Below, one piece after another: positions 1 to 7,374 of a stretch of DNA of 30,102 nt. The first letter of the stretch is position 1. Each line of letters opens with the position of its first letter. Source of the DNA: Microscillaceae bacterium (lineage in GTDB: Bacteria; Bacteroidota; Bacteroidia; Cytophagales; Microscillaceae); NCBI GenBank assembly GCA_003483885.1, contig DMXI01000528.1:1-30102 (forward strand). The letters run 5' to 3'. The position numbers were made by a program, and so were the translations under genes. Below the pieces are notes generated by a model. The model did not search any database and was not told where the DNA came from. It was given only the letters and a program-made list of their open reading frames with translations.

Positions 1-16
1 TTTCTCTGAACACGCC

Positions 17-80
17 TAATTATGAATTGTTAATTATTGGTTGTAACAAACAAAATTAATCCATTCATAATTCATAATTA
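17..80. repeat. Inverted repeat downstream of batA
   Basis: An exact 11-base inverted repeat (17-27 against 70-80, TAATTATGAAT / ATTCATAATTA) lies in the AT-rich gap after batA and ends just before its stop codon. It has no U-tract typical of a terminator. It may be a small dispersed repeat or a spacer to the next Bat gene beyond the edge. Its function is unknown. Confidence 0.35.
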
Positions 81-87
81 ACTCTTG

Positions 88-1143
88 CTAGTCTTCCAAC
101 ACATTACTCATAAACGTACTCTTGAGAATCAACCAGATAATAATGAAAATGATGGCCCAGGTAAGGTACACATAGTAATAATCCTTGATACTTTTAAATC
201 GGCTCTCGGTAACTTCTGTTTTTTCCAGGGTATTTATTTCTGCAAATACATCGGCCAGGGCTTGGTTATCGGATGCCCGGTAAAATTTACCCTCCCCTAT
301 TTCAGCTATTTTCTTAAGCGTAGATTCATCAATCGTATTTTCCACATATTGGGGTTGACCAAACATGTCTTTGCCATAAGGGACTTTACCTTCTCGCCCA
401 ACCAAAATTGTATAAATCTTGATATTGTAAGCAATTGCCAGACGCGACGCAGTAATAGGGTCCAGGTTCCCTGCTGTATTATCGCCATCACTTATCAAGA
501 TCATTACTTTAGATTTAGATTTAGATTCTTTCATACGAATGGTTCCCATTCCCAGAGCACTCCCTATGGCGGTTCCACCTTCTTGAATCATGTCCTCCCG
601 AATGTCTTCTACATATTGATTGAGCAGCTTGTAATCGGTGGTAAGCGGAGAAACTGAGTAAGCCTCTCCCGAGAAAATCACTAAGCCAATGCGATCGTAT
701 TTGCGACCTCTGATAAAGTTTTTAGCCACTAGCTTGGCGGCCTCCAGACGGTTGGGTGTAAAATCTTCAATGAGCATCGATTCCGAAATATCCAGATTTA
801 ACAAGATATCAATTCCTTCGGAAGTTTGTACGATGTTTTCATTGGTACGTTGTGGGCGAGCCAATGATAACATAATGAAAGCAATGCCTAGCATTAACAC
901 AAACGGAGGGATAAACCTCAACCAGTGAAACTCACTGGGTTCTAATTGTTCTTCAGCGAAGGCTACTTCTACATTTTGGCGAAACCGTACATGAATAAGC
1001 CAGCGCAACACAAATATGAGGGGAATTGCCGCACTTAGGTAAACATATAGTTTGTTTTCCCACTCGAAATTGAGCAATGTTTGGGGTAAAAACCACTCAA
1101 AAGAAAACCATTCCCACACACTCGTTACAATATCATTAAGCAT
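88..1143 (-). CDS. batA: VWA-domain membrane protein, BatA-type
   Basis: This 351-residue protein of the Bacteroides aerotolerance (Bat) family has two N-terminal membrane helices (about 36-50 and 78-94), a von Willebrand factor A domain (about 110-305) and a C-terminal membrane helix (about 324-341). The metal-ion-dependent adhesion site is intact: D118-x-S120-x-S122, T191 in GGTAIG, and D219 in ISDGDN. In the family the VWA domain faces the periplasm and binds protein partners with a divalent metal; the complex is linked to stress tolerance but its molecular job is poorly known. The start ATG overlaps the end of the upstream gene by 8 bases (ATGCTTAA), which implies translational coupling. 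batB and other Bat genes are expected left of the window edge. The symbol rests on architecture and gene context. Confidence 0.85.
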   Translation of the reverse strand: MLNDIVTSVWEWFSFEWFLPQTLLNFEWENKLYVYLSAAIPLIFVLRWLIHVRFRQNVEVAFAEEQLEPSEFHWLRFIPPFVLMLGIAFIMLSLARPQRTNENIVQTSEGIDILLNLDISESMLIEDFTPNRLEAAKLVAKNFIRGRKYDRIGLVIFSGEAYSVSPLTTDYKLLNQYVEDIREDMIQEGGTAIGSALGMGTIRMKESKSKSKVMILISDGDNTAGNLDPITASRLAIAYNIKIYTILVGREGKVPYGKDMFGQPQYVENTIDESTLKKIAEIGEGKFYRASDNQALADVFAEINTLEKTEVTESRFKSIKDYYYVYLTWAIIFIIIWLILKSTFMSNVLED

Positions 1144-2065
1144 TTCTCAAGTTTTCTTGTTTTGACTCAAACCTCAAGATAGAAAATTCTTTCAAGACTT
1201 CCAGTGCCTCGCTGGTTTTGTCATTGATGGACTTTCCGTAAATCACTCGATCTATTAACTTCAGCGATTGCACTAATTCATTGTTAGGCACTAGTTGTCC
1301 TATTTCTTTAGAAGTATAGGTACTAAAAGGCTTATCTTCAATGAGTTCTAAATGTTTTTTCCAGATTGTGAGTGCTTTTTCGATGTCATGAATAGAATTA
1401 CGTGATCTAAAACGATTGGACAAACGATTAAATTCACGTAAAAAACGAGTATGCCTTGATTGAAATTGATACAAGCTCAAAGAACGGCGAATTCGTTTAC
1501 CCAATGCGATCCAGCCAATCAATAACAAAACAATGACACCTGCAATAATCGCAATCAGATAAGGATAATTAAAGACTTCTTCCATTGGTTGTGGCGCAAT
1601 GTTTTCCTTAGTCTTTAGCTTCTTCACATCGCCTTTCACTAATTCTTTTAAAAATATAGAATCTGTCGCTGGAAAAATCTTGACACAATCTTTACGGGTA
1701 AGAATAAATATGGGCAATGCTATTTTCTGCACCTTTTTTATCTCAAAGGTAGCCAATTTGTACACCACACTATCAATACTCCCCCCAGAGGTGGTTTTGG
1801 TAGGATAATATTTACTTTCGTAAAACTCAAACGGAAAAGGATCTCCAAAATATTCTTTGCCAGGGAAAATAACTTCAAGATTAGCTGGATGCTTAAAACT
1901 CAATGAATAATAAATGGGTAACCCAATGCCCGTACTATCCTGAACAAAGTAACCTACGGGTTTGTATTGTGCATACTCTGGCGGCAAAGAGGTTCCTGAC
2001 TGTCCCCAGCTCGAGGCTACCGCCCACATACTCATACAAATACTATATAAAATTCTTAACTTCAC
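1136..2065 (-). CDS. Membrane-anchored Bat-operon protein (DUF4381-like position)
   Basis: The protein has 309 residues. A signal peptide (about 1-22, positive n-region, then a hydrophobic stretch ending near SWGQS) is followed by a periplasmic region (23-167), one membrane helix (168-187) and a basic, helical cytoplasmic tail (188-309). The start is GTG at 2065; the next in-frame ATG (residue 11) would cut the signal peptide, so GTG is preferred. It sits between the DUF58 gene and batA, where many Bat/MoxR operons carry a single-pass protein such as DUF4381. That match is by position and topology, not by a motif I can point to. Its probable role is a structural partner of the VWA proteins. 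The overlap with batA indicates co-translation. Confidence 0.7.
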   Translation of the reverse strand: MKLRILYSICMSMWAVASSWGQSGTSLPPEYAQYKPVGYFVQDSTGIGLPIYYSLSFKHPANLEVIFPGKEYFGDPFPFEFYESKYYPTKTTSGGSIDSVVYKLATFEIKKVQKIALPIFILTRKDCVKIFPATDSIFLKELVKGDVKKLKTKENIAPQPMEEVFNYPYLIAIIAGVIVLLLIGWIALGKRIRRSLSLYQFQSRHTRFLREFNRLSNRFRSRNSIHDIEKALTIWKKHLELIEDKPFSTYTSKEIGQLVPNNELVQSLKLIDRVIYGKSINDKTSEALEVLKEFSILRFESKQENLRNA

Positions 2066-2156
2066 TTTTCAACATTTAATCTAAGGAATCAAACTACTAC
2101 ACTGTAAACTAAGTTTATTTATGTTTTTTCGACCGTTTTAAAATACTGATTACCCG

Positions 2157-2188
2157 TTGTAGGTGTTTTAGTAAAACGACACCTACAA
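2157..2188 (-). other. Strong hairpin inside the Bat operon
   Basis: A perfect 10-bp stem (TTGTAGGTGT, 2157-2166, with ACACCTACAA, 2179-2188) has a 12-base loop. A competing palindrome (GTTTTA-G-TAAAAC, 2165-2177) overlaps the loop and the inner stem. It lies in the 231-base gap between the DUF58 gene and the next gene. There is no clean U-tract, so it could be an RNA processing or stabilising element, or an attenuator, rather than a full terminator. Confidence 0.45.
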
Positions 2189-2296
2189 TCTTTGCCCACT
2201 AGAGCAAGCTTTTTTTGGTGGCGCTTCGCTTAAACATCAAAAAAGGAAAAAACTTATTGATGTTCCAAAGTACTCTGGCTGCTATCACGCAAGTAT

Positions 2297-3184
2297 TTAC
2301 CTGTTGACCGCCTTTTTGTTTCTTACCTTAAATAGCTTAATTAATTTTGGCACAATATCCTCATTTGTCTGAACATTTAGATAATTCGCGTGGTATTTTC
2401 GGCAAGTGCTTTCTAAATTCTGACGGTTTTCCCGATAACGATCTATCTGTTCTTTTCGAAAAGATCGGGAAGATGTATTCACCCATACAATTTTCTGGGT
2501 TTCTTTATCTTTTAGAGGCAAAATCCCCAACTTAGGCATGTTACGCTCCTTTTCATCTACCAAATGAATCACAATGAGGTCATGCTTGCGCGACATTGCC
2601 TTGAGCGAATGGAGATAATTATTGTCGTCGATAAAGTCAGAAACCAAAATCACAATGCTGCGCCGTTTCATCAGATTAAGCGCATAGTGGATAAACTTGG
2701 TGATATCGGTTTGCGAAGATTGAGGCTCAAGCTTAAACAAATTCAACACAATTTCATATCCCTTTTTCAGTCCCTTATCGGGCTTGATGTATTTTTCTTT
2801 TTGGTCACTAAAGCAAATCAAGCCTACCTGGCTTGATTCTTTGACCGCAGAAAGCGCCAATACACTACATATTTCTTTGCCGACTTCCAGTTTGGTGCGT
2901 TTTTGAGAGCCAATATTTTGCGAATCGCTTACATCTAACAAAAAATAGATGGTTTGCTCTTTTTCTTCTCGAAAAACCTTGATGTAAGTTTCCTGCCCCT
3001 TAGCACTTACGTTCCAATCGATACGTCGTACATCGTCGCCATATTGGTAAGCGCGTACATCGTCAAACTCTAGTCCTGAACCTTTAAATACTGAATCGAA
3101 GCTCCCTCTCATTTGCGCATTGACTGCTTTGCGAATGCGAATTTCATAATTTCTTATTTTTGAAAGTATTTCTTTCATTTCCAT
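2297..3184 (-). CDS. DUF58 family protein (MoxR/Bat-associated)
   Basis: This 295-residue soluble protein has no membrane helix. The DUF58 hallmark is clear at about 36-61: GSGLEFDD, then the R-x-Y-x-x-GDDVRRIDW block. A VWA-like fold follows with a plausible metal site: D84-x-S86-x-S88, T159-D160 and D183 (VSDF). Members usually sit beside a MoxR AAA+ ATPase and VWA proteins, and are thought to work with them in assembling or activating membrane or periplasmic complexes. Here the usual moxR neighbour is absent, and a thioesterase gene lies upstream on the same strand. The start ATG at 3184 is followed by a second in-frame ATG two codons later. The family assignment is firm; the cellular role is not known. 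Confidence 0.85.
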   Translation of the reverse strand: MEMKEILSKIRNYEIRIRKAVNAQMRGSFDSVFKGSGLEFDDVRAYQYGDDVRRIDWNVSAKGQETYIKVFREEKEQTIYFLLDVSDSQNIGSQKRTKLEVGKEICSVLALSAVKESSQVGLICFSDQKEKYIKPDKGLKKGYEIVLNLFKLEPQSSQTDITKFIHYALNLMKRRSIVILVSDFIDDNNYLHSLKAMSRKHDLIVIHLVDEKERNMPKLGILPLKDKETQKIVWVNTSSRSFRKEQIDRYRENRQNLESTCRKYHANYLNVQTNEDIVPKLIKLFKVRNKKAVNR

Positions 3185-3200
3185 AGTTCACAAGTCCATA

Positions 3201-3220
3201 GTCGACTGTCTACAGTCGAC
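3201..3220. repeat. 20-base near-perfect palindrome
   Basis: GTCGACTGT-CT-ACAGTCGAC has two 9-base arms around a 2-base centre. It lies 17 bases upstream of the DUF58 start and 41 bases after the thioesterase stop. It could be an operator, a small hairpin in the transcript, or one copy of a dispersed repeat. It is richer in GC than the surrounding gap. Confidence 0.45.
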
Positions 3221-3260
3221 CGATTTCAATAGATAGGTTTAAGATAATACAAGGGTACTT

Positions 3261-3752
3261 TTAAGGTACAAATAGTTCGGTTTGGGGTTGCATTCTTACC
3301 CTTTTCAAATCTTCTTTAGATAATGTTTTAAAGTCAGAGGTACGCGGCATTTTGTCCAAAGTTTGCACCAATTCTTTTGGAGGAAGGGTCAAACGACGTC
3401 GAGCCAAACTCATCCAACCTCCATACAATTCTGCAAAAGCAGCATGGCTACCATCTTGTTTGTAAAAATTGTGATGAAATTGGAAAAACATATAGTTTTC
3501 GGAGGCTCCTTGCAGTTCTAAAGTAATATACACTTGCTCGTTGGGCATCATTTCCTTAAAAAAATGAAACCCCTCACTGAATACCACCGGGCCTATTTGG
3601 TGTTCCTGAAATTTGACTTGAGGAAACCCATGTTCACTCAAAAATTTGATCCGAGTATGAGAACCATAGTTCATATAAGAGGCATTGGCCAAATGACGAT
3701 TGGCGTCTAAATCGGACCAACGTACCTCAAACGAGCAATAATATCTATCCAT
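3261..3752 (-). CDS. Acyl-CoA thioesterase, 4HBT hotdog family
   Basis: The protein has 163 residues from the ATG at 3752. An upstream in-frame GTG (3818) would add 22 residues with no family match, so the ATG before DRYYCSFEVRW is chosen. The N-terminal block R-W-S-D-L-D-A-N-R-H-x-x-N-x-x-Y (about 11-27) is the signature of YbgC/FadM-like hotdog thioesterases; D16 corresponds to the usual catalytic Asp. Members hydrolyse acyl-CoA thioesters in the cytoplasm, often in fatty-acid turnover; the substrate cannot be read from sequence. It lies 76 bases upstream of the DUF58 gene on the same strand, so it may be co-transcribed with the Bat genes, which would be an unusual pairing. Confidence 0.8.
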   Translation of the reverse strand: MDRYYCSFEVRWSDLDANRHLANASYMNYGSHTRIKFLSEHGFPQVKFQEHQIGPVVFSEGFHFFKEMMPNEQVYITLELQGASENYMFFQFHHNFYKQDGSHAAFAELYGGWMSLARRRLTLPPKELVQTLDKMPRTSDFKTLSKEDLKRVRMQPQTELFVP

Positions 3753-3879
3753 ACAAGCAAGTGATTTTATTATGAAAGAGTGAAGATACAAAAAAATGTC
3801 TAGGTATAACGATCTCACATTTCTCAGCTTGAAAATATGAAAATAACAGATAAGGCATCTTTTTGGCTACTCAATTTGT

Positions 3880-3901
3880 ACTGATTATGGTTAGAATCAG
3901 T
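3880..3901. repeat. Inverted repeat in divergent intergenic region
   Basis: A 7-bp perfect arm pair (ACTGATT / AATCAGT) is separated by 8 bases. It sits between the divergent thioesterase gene and the T9SS cargo gene, so it is a possible operator. No clean TAnnTTTG box was found for either gene in this gap. Confidence 0.3.
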
Positions 3902-4007
3902 TATTTTATAATAAGACCCCAACTTATTTTACAAAAAAACAGTCTATAAGGCTTGGGTAAATTGAAAACCCAGTTATTACTATTTGCTTGCTAATTGATT
4001 AATTGAT

Positions 4008-4982
4008 ATGTATTACAAGTGTTTATCACTAGTATTGGTGCTTTGTTTTGGCCAATACTACCTTGCCTATGGGCAATGTAGTGTTACTTCTACGGATGGT
4101 TATACGGTAGAAATTTCGGTCACTCCTGAAGCCATCGTAGCACCTACTACCTGCCCGTTTGGGTATAACTATAATGTGCGAATGTCATACCAAATAAACT
4201 TTACAGGCTCCGCACCAGGATCGGTCTATACCTTACAAGGTCATTTAACTTGTAACCAGGGAGATCTTTTCTTCAACTTACCCAATAGCCCTGGGTCTGG
4301 TACTTTTGTTACTACTGTAAACCCCTATAATACGGCTACTGATTGTGCCACGGCTACGGTGATTTCGTTGGGTTGTCAGGATGTTAATATAGACATTAAT
4401 GGCCCAGGCATTCCCGCTCAAACGATCAGTTGCACCAATAGTGGCTTACCTATAGAATTATTAAGTTTTGAAGCTATTCAGAAAGATAACCAAGAAGTGC
4501 TCTTATCCTGGATTACGCTCAGCGAAACGGATAATAACTATTTTACTATAGAAAGGTCTACCAATGGGCTTAAATGGAATGAAGTTCAAAGAATAAAGGG
4601 AGCAGGAAATTCTAAAGAAATATTGCACTATCGATATACAGATCAATATCCACTGACAGGCATTTCTTATTATCGATTAAAGCAAACCGACTTAGATGGT
4701 ACTTTTACTTATTCAAAAATAACAAGCGTACGCATTAGTCAGCCCAAACAAGATTTAGCGGTCACCTATTCTAACGTGTCCCCTCATTTGATCACCATAG
4801 AAGGCAACGCTGAAAACCTTCATGCTTTGCAAGTATACAATAAGTTAGGGCAAGTATTTACTCAAAGAGTGACAATCAATCGTATTCACGCCTCTAAACT
4901 AACCTTGGACTTGCAACAACTGCCTCGTGGTATTTATTTAATCAAGGCCCAAAATGTGGCCACCAGAATCTACCGCCAATAA
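4008..4982 (+). CDS. Secreted protein with T9SS C-terminal sorting domain
   Basis: The protein has 324 residues. A signal peptide (about 1-22) is followed by a Cys-rich unknown domain (24-145, with at least six Cys), a linker module common in Bacteroidota surface proteins (147-243: LPIELLSF, LSWIT.SE..N..F.IERS and SYYRLKQTDLDG), and a C-terminal sorting domain (about 245-324: VYNKLGQVF, LPRGIYLIKA). This architecture marks cargo for the type IX secretion system: export by Sec, then transfer across the outer membrane and surface attachment or release. The Cys-rich domain is not one I recognise, so the extracellular function is open. The gene is probably monocistronic. The tail of the opposing small ORF begins 6 bases after its stop. 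Confidence 0.85.
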   Translation: MYYKCLSLVLVLCFGQYYLAYGQCSVTSTDGYTVEISVTPEAIVAPTTCPFGYNYNVRMSYQINFTGSAPGSVYTLQGHLTCNQGDLFFNLPNSPGSGTFVTTVNPYNTATDCATATVISLGCQDVNIDINGPGIPAQTISCTNSGLPIELLSFEAIQKDNQEVLLSWITLSETDNNYFTIERSTNGLKWNEVQRIKGAGNSKEILHYRYTDQYPLTGISYYRLKQTDLDGTFTYSKITSVRISQPKQDLAVTYSNVSPHLITIEGNAENLHALQVYNKLGQVFTQRVTINRIHASKLTLDLQQLPRGIYLIKAQNVATRIYRQ

Positions 4983-4988
4983 AAATTG

Positions 4989-5096
4989 TCATTTTTCCTT
5001 CAACCTATTCCGGAGATAAAACACCATCATTACGGTCAAACCAATGCCTATCATCATTAGCCACCACTCATTTGCCTCAAATGTTACTGATTGCAT
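4989..5096 (-). CDS. Small single-pass membrane peptide, 35 residues
   Basis: An uninterrupted ORF of 35 codons begins with ATG at 5096 and ends with TGA at 4989. The translated peptide has an acidic N-terminus with a WW pair (residues 11-12), one hydrophobic helix (about 13-27, rich in Met, Ile, Gly and Val) and a basic tail ending RNRLKEK, the positive-inside pattern of a small inner-membrane protein. An AGGAAA sequence lies 5 bases before the ATG, a better ribosome site than most genes here have. It fills the gap between the T9SS cargo gene and the lipoprotein gene on the opposite strand. I do not recognise a family. Small membrane peptides often bind and tune a larger complex, but that is inference. 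Confidence 0.5.
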   Translation of the reverse strand: MQSVTFEANEWWLMMIGIGLTVMMVFYLRNRLKEK

Positions 5097-5183
5097 AATT
5101 TTCCTGACTTAGTACAGAGCAATGTTGCCACTAAACAATATACGCTATTTTAAGGTTATTTTCACCCGAAGCACTTTTTTCTC

Positions 5184-5191
5184 TACATTTG
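5184..5191 (+). promoter_or_regulatory. Bacteroidota -7 box (TACATTTG)
   Basis: An exact match to TAnnTTTG, 18 bases before the lipoprotein ATG. No good TTG is found at -33, so only half of the consensus is present. The leader would be very short. Confidence 0.45.
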
Positions 5192-5209
5192 CCTTAAAAA
5201 CTATATTGA

Positions 5210-5587
5210 ATGAAATCAACGCTCCTTTATAACACCTTCATTGTCCTGATAGCTTGTACCATGTTTGCTTGCAAAACAGCTCCCGAAATCGAGGGCTTTG
5301 ACGCTAAGCAATGGAAAGATGACCCTATGGGTTGCAAAAACCAACGGGCGAAGTTGTTTCCTATGTTAGAAAAAAATAAGGATAAATTTATCAAAGTAGA
5401 ATCAGGGCAAATCTTAAAGCTCTTAGGGCGCCCTGATAGAAACGAATTATACAAACGCACCCAACGATACTATGTCTATTTTGTGGGAGCAGGAAGTCAA
5501 TGCGAAGGAGTTAAGGGTAATTATGGAAAGATTTTACGCATACGATTCGACGCTTTGCAAAGAGTTTCAGAGGTTATTACCAACTGA
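5210..5587 (+). CDS. Small putative lipoprotein, possibly BamE/SmpA-like
   Basis: The protein has 125 residues. The N-terminus has a basic start, a hydrophobic stretch and a candidate lipobox M-F-A-C with Cys at 21, so export and lipid attachment are likely. The mature part has a helix-rich region (30-60), then a segment around GQILKLLGRPDRNE (66-79), an aromatic strand (YYVYFVG, 87-93) and a final strand with I-R-F-D. A helix-loop-strand pattern with L-G-x-P-D recalls the BamE/SmpA fold, in which small outer-membrane lipoproteins assist barrel assembly, but the similarity is weak and structural. Two Cys remain in the mature protein (C42 and C98). Transcription ends at a strong hairpin just downstream. 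Confidence 0.65.
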   Translation: MKSTLLYNTFIVLIACTMFACKTAPEIEGFDAKQWKDDPMGCKNQRAKLFPMLEKNKDKFIKVESGQILKLLGRPDRNELYKRTQRYYVYFVGAGSQCEGVKGNYGKILRIRFDALQRVSEVITN

Positions 5588-5608
5588 TTACTTGGCTTTT
5601 ATATACAA

Positions 5609-5647
5609 AAAGCGCTGATATTATATTTGTTATAACATCAGCGCTTT
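5609..5647. terminator. Bidirectional terminator hairpin
   Basis: An 11-bp perfect stem (AAAGCGCTGAT / ATCAGCGCTTT, 5609-5619 with 5637-5647) continues inward through an AT-rich stem to a TTTG loop. It lies between the convergent lipoprotein and lectin/crystallin genes and can serve both, with A/T tracts on either flank. Confidence 0.75.
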
Positions 5648-5668
5648 GCTTGTTACTATAATAATTTC

Positions 5669-7123
5669 TTAGCGACAATTATTACTCAGGCGTGCACTCA
5701 AACCTTTAGTTTTCACGTTAAAGCAACGATTGCGGTTTAGTCTAATATTTTGACGAAACAACTCAGCCCAAGCAGTTTGCTTAAGATATCTGATGTTTAC
5801 TTTTACATCGGTAGCATTTGCAGGTACGTCAAAAGATTTGCTCCAGTTTGGCGCCTTTTTTTCTTTTTTAATTACCCGTTTTTGGCCATTTACCCGATAA
5901 GTCAAGCGATAGGTTACCGTGAAAATGCTGCTGTTTTTGAACATCACCCGATAAGAAGATTTATTGGAAGAAGTACCAGAGCCGCCACAATCGGCATTTT
6001 TAGGCTCTACCTTGAAATTCCGAGTTTCGCTCCAAGCGGTCCATCGTCCATTAATCATGGCTCTCACTTTCCATTTCCAGCCAAAACGATTGTTATTAGA
6101 GACGATCCCTCTTCTATTAAGACTGTAGGCATTGTTTCTTACGCGCATTTCATTAATAAAAGGATTGGCACTGCCGGAACGATATACTCGCAAATGATAA
6201 TAAGAAGCTTTAGCTCTGCGTGCCCAAGTAAAATTCCAATTCATGCCATTGCGCCCATTGGTACATCCGTTGTCCAAAGTAGCGTTATTCGCTGGACGAT
6301 TGAGCACTACCGAGCGATTGTTGCCAGTATTGCCTCCGCCACCTCCGGTTTTAGAAAGCATGACTTGTAAAGAAGAAGTTCGGTTGTTCCAATTGGTATT
6401 GAGGGCGCTCAAAGAATTAGAAACAGTGCGTTTTTCACCTTTAAAATTTGCGTGCTCATAGAGTACCGCTTTATAACCTCTAGGCACTACAATAGAACTC
6501 AAATTATCGTTACCAATGCCTAAATCGCTCATATTGTAACTTCCCATTCTAAACGCCTTGCGTCTGCCTGTATAATTTTTGCCTGAAAAAATGTATACTT
6601 TGTTGCGGTCCAGGCCTTTGCTACTGCCACCATTACCACCACCAGTGTTGTTTCCCTTTCGGTACAATACTCTGATGCCATGCATATACTGACCCGCATG
6701 TACTCGGAACCCTACAAAATATTCTCCATTGCGTAGTACATAGCTAAACGATTTGCCTGCTTTTTTACCATACATTCGGGAATAGCGTCCTTTGTTTGTT
6801 CTAAATTGTAATGAGGAGATGTACTTATTACCGTATGAGCCATAAATCCCTACTACTCTCTCACCTGGCCTTAGCGTAAAAGTATTCATTCCACCTCCCC
6901 TGCCTCCGGCAAGCTGGGTAATTTTGGCACTGCCTACTACTTGAATACCATCTATCCAATCGCCAGATCGCACTCGAATGGCCTTGATTTTATTGACCGA
7001 GAGCGCATAAAACTTTCCTTGTTTTTTACCATACAAATAAGGAGAAGCGGTTTGTGCTTGTGCAGTCCACCCTGCAACAAACAAAACACCAATAAGCACA
7101 AAAGCTTTGTAATAGTTTTGCAT
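5669..7123 (-). CDS. Exported jacalin / beta-gamma-crystallin multidomain protein
   Basis: The protein has 484 residues from the ATG at 7123; an upstream in-frame start (7174) would put 17 extra residues before a good signal peptide (1-24, ending TAQAQ). Domains: a jacalin-like lectin fold (about 30-155, with a GGRGGG loop, repeated strand pairs and IDGIQV/MHGIRV), a glycine linker, a beta-gamma-crystallin domain (about 174-257), a second glycine linker, a fibronectin III or Ig-like domain (about 270-374), and a C-terminal beta-rich domain of unknown type (388-484) with paired Cys. Both crystallin calcium motifs, (N/D)(N/D)xx(S/T)S, are present as NDNLSS (205-210) and NNRTSS (246-251). The protein is strongly basic. 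No T9SS sorting domain is visible. A role in carbohydrate or matrix binding stabilised by calcium is inferred. Confidence 0.75.
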   Translation of the reverse strand: MQNYYKAFVLIGVLFVAGWTAQAQTASPYLYGKKQGKFYALSVNKIKAIRVRSGDWIDGIQVVGSAKITQLAGGRGGGMNTFTLRPGERVVGIYGSYGNKYISSLQFRTNKGRYSRMYGKKAGKSFSYVLRNGEYFVGFRVHAGQYMHGIRVLYRKGNNTGGGNGGSSKGLDRNKVYIFSGKNYTGRRKAFRMGSYNMSDLGIGNDNLSSIVVPRGYKAVLYEHANFKGEKRTVSNSLSALNTNWNNRTSSLQVMLSKTGGGGGNTGNNRSVVLNRPANNATLDNGCTNGRNGMNWNFTWARRAKASYYHLRVYRSGSANPFINEMRVRNNAYSLNRRGIVSNNNRFGWKWKVRAMINGRWTAWSETRNFKVEPKNADCGGSGTSSNKSSYRVMFKNSSIFTVTYRLTYRVNGQKRVIKKEKKAPNWSKSFDVPANATDVKVNIRYLKQTAWAELFRQNIRLNRNRCFNVKTKGLSARLSNNCR

Positions 7124-7223
7124 TTGAATTGTGTAAATTTTAATAAAAATTAAACAGTATTTGGGCTGAGACAACGAATAAAGATTGGGCTTATCCTTAC
7201 GATTTTGCTGGAGTAAATTTTAT

Positions 7224-7338
7224 GATGTAGCTCGCAACTACATCTTTTATAATTGAATGGTGTGTTTATTAAGAGGTGTTTATATCATATAAACTATACC
7301 TATGCAATAAAATTATATTTCTAATGTACTTTATTGCA
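7224..7338. repeat. Three successive inverted repeats
   Basis: Within 115 bases lie GATGTAG/CTACATC (7224-7230 with 7238-7244), GTTTATAT-C-ATATAAAC (7278-7294, perfect apart from its centre) and TGCAATAAA/TTTATTGCA (7303-7311 with 7330-7338). They fill the gap between the 3' end of the LytTR regulator gene and the lectin/crystallin gene, both on the minus strand. One may terminate the kinase/regulator transcript and others may be operators for the lectin gene. Confidence 0.45.
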
Positions 7339-7374
7339 AGGTAAGTTTTTTATTCAAAATTGAGCATGGAAATT

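Noticed and set aside
508..525. Three TTTAGA tandem units
   Set aside because: They encode alternating Ser-Lys in BatA in frame and are only three copies, so I treat them as ordinary coding sequence that may vary in length.
85..657. 190-codon ORF on the plus strand across batA
   Set aside because: It is antisense to a gene with intact VWA motifs. The translation has no domain or coherent composition.
5750..6370. 206-codon ORF on the plus strand
   Set aside because: It is the reverse strand of the lectin/crystallin gene, whose domains and calcium motifs are clear. The basic, Asn-rich codon use of that gene leaves the opposite frame open by chance.
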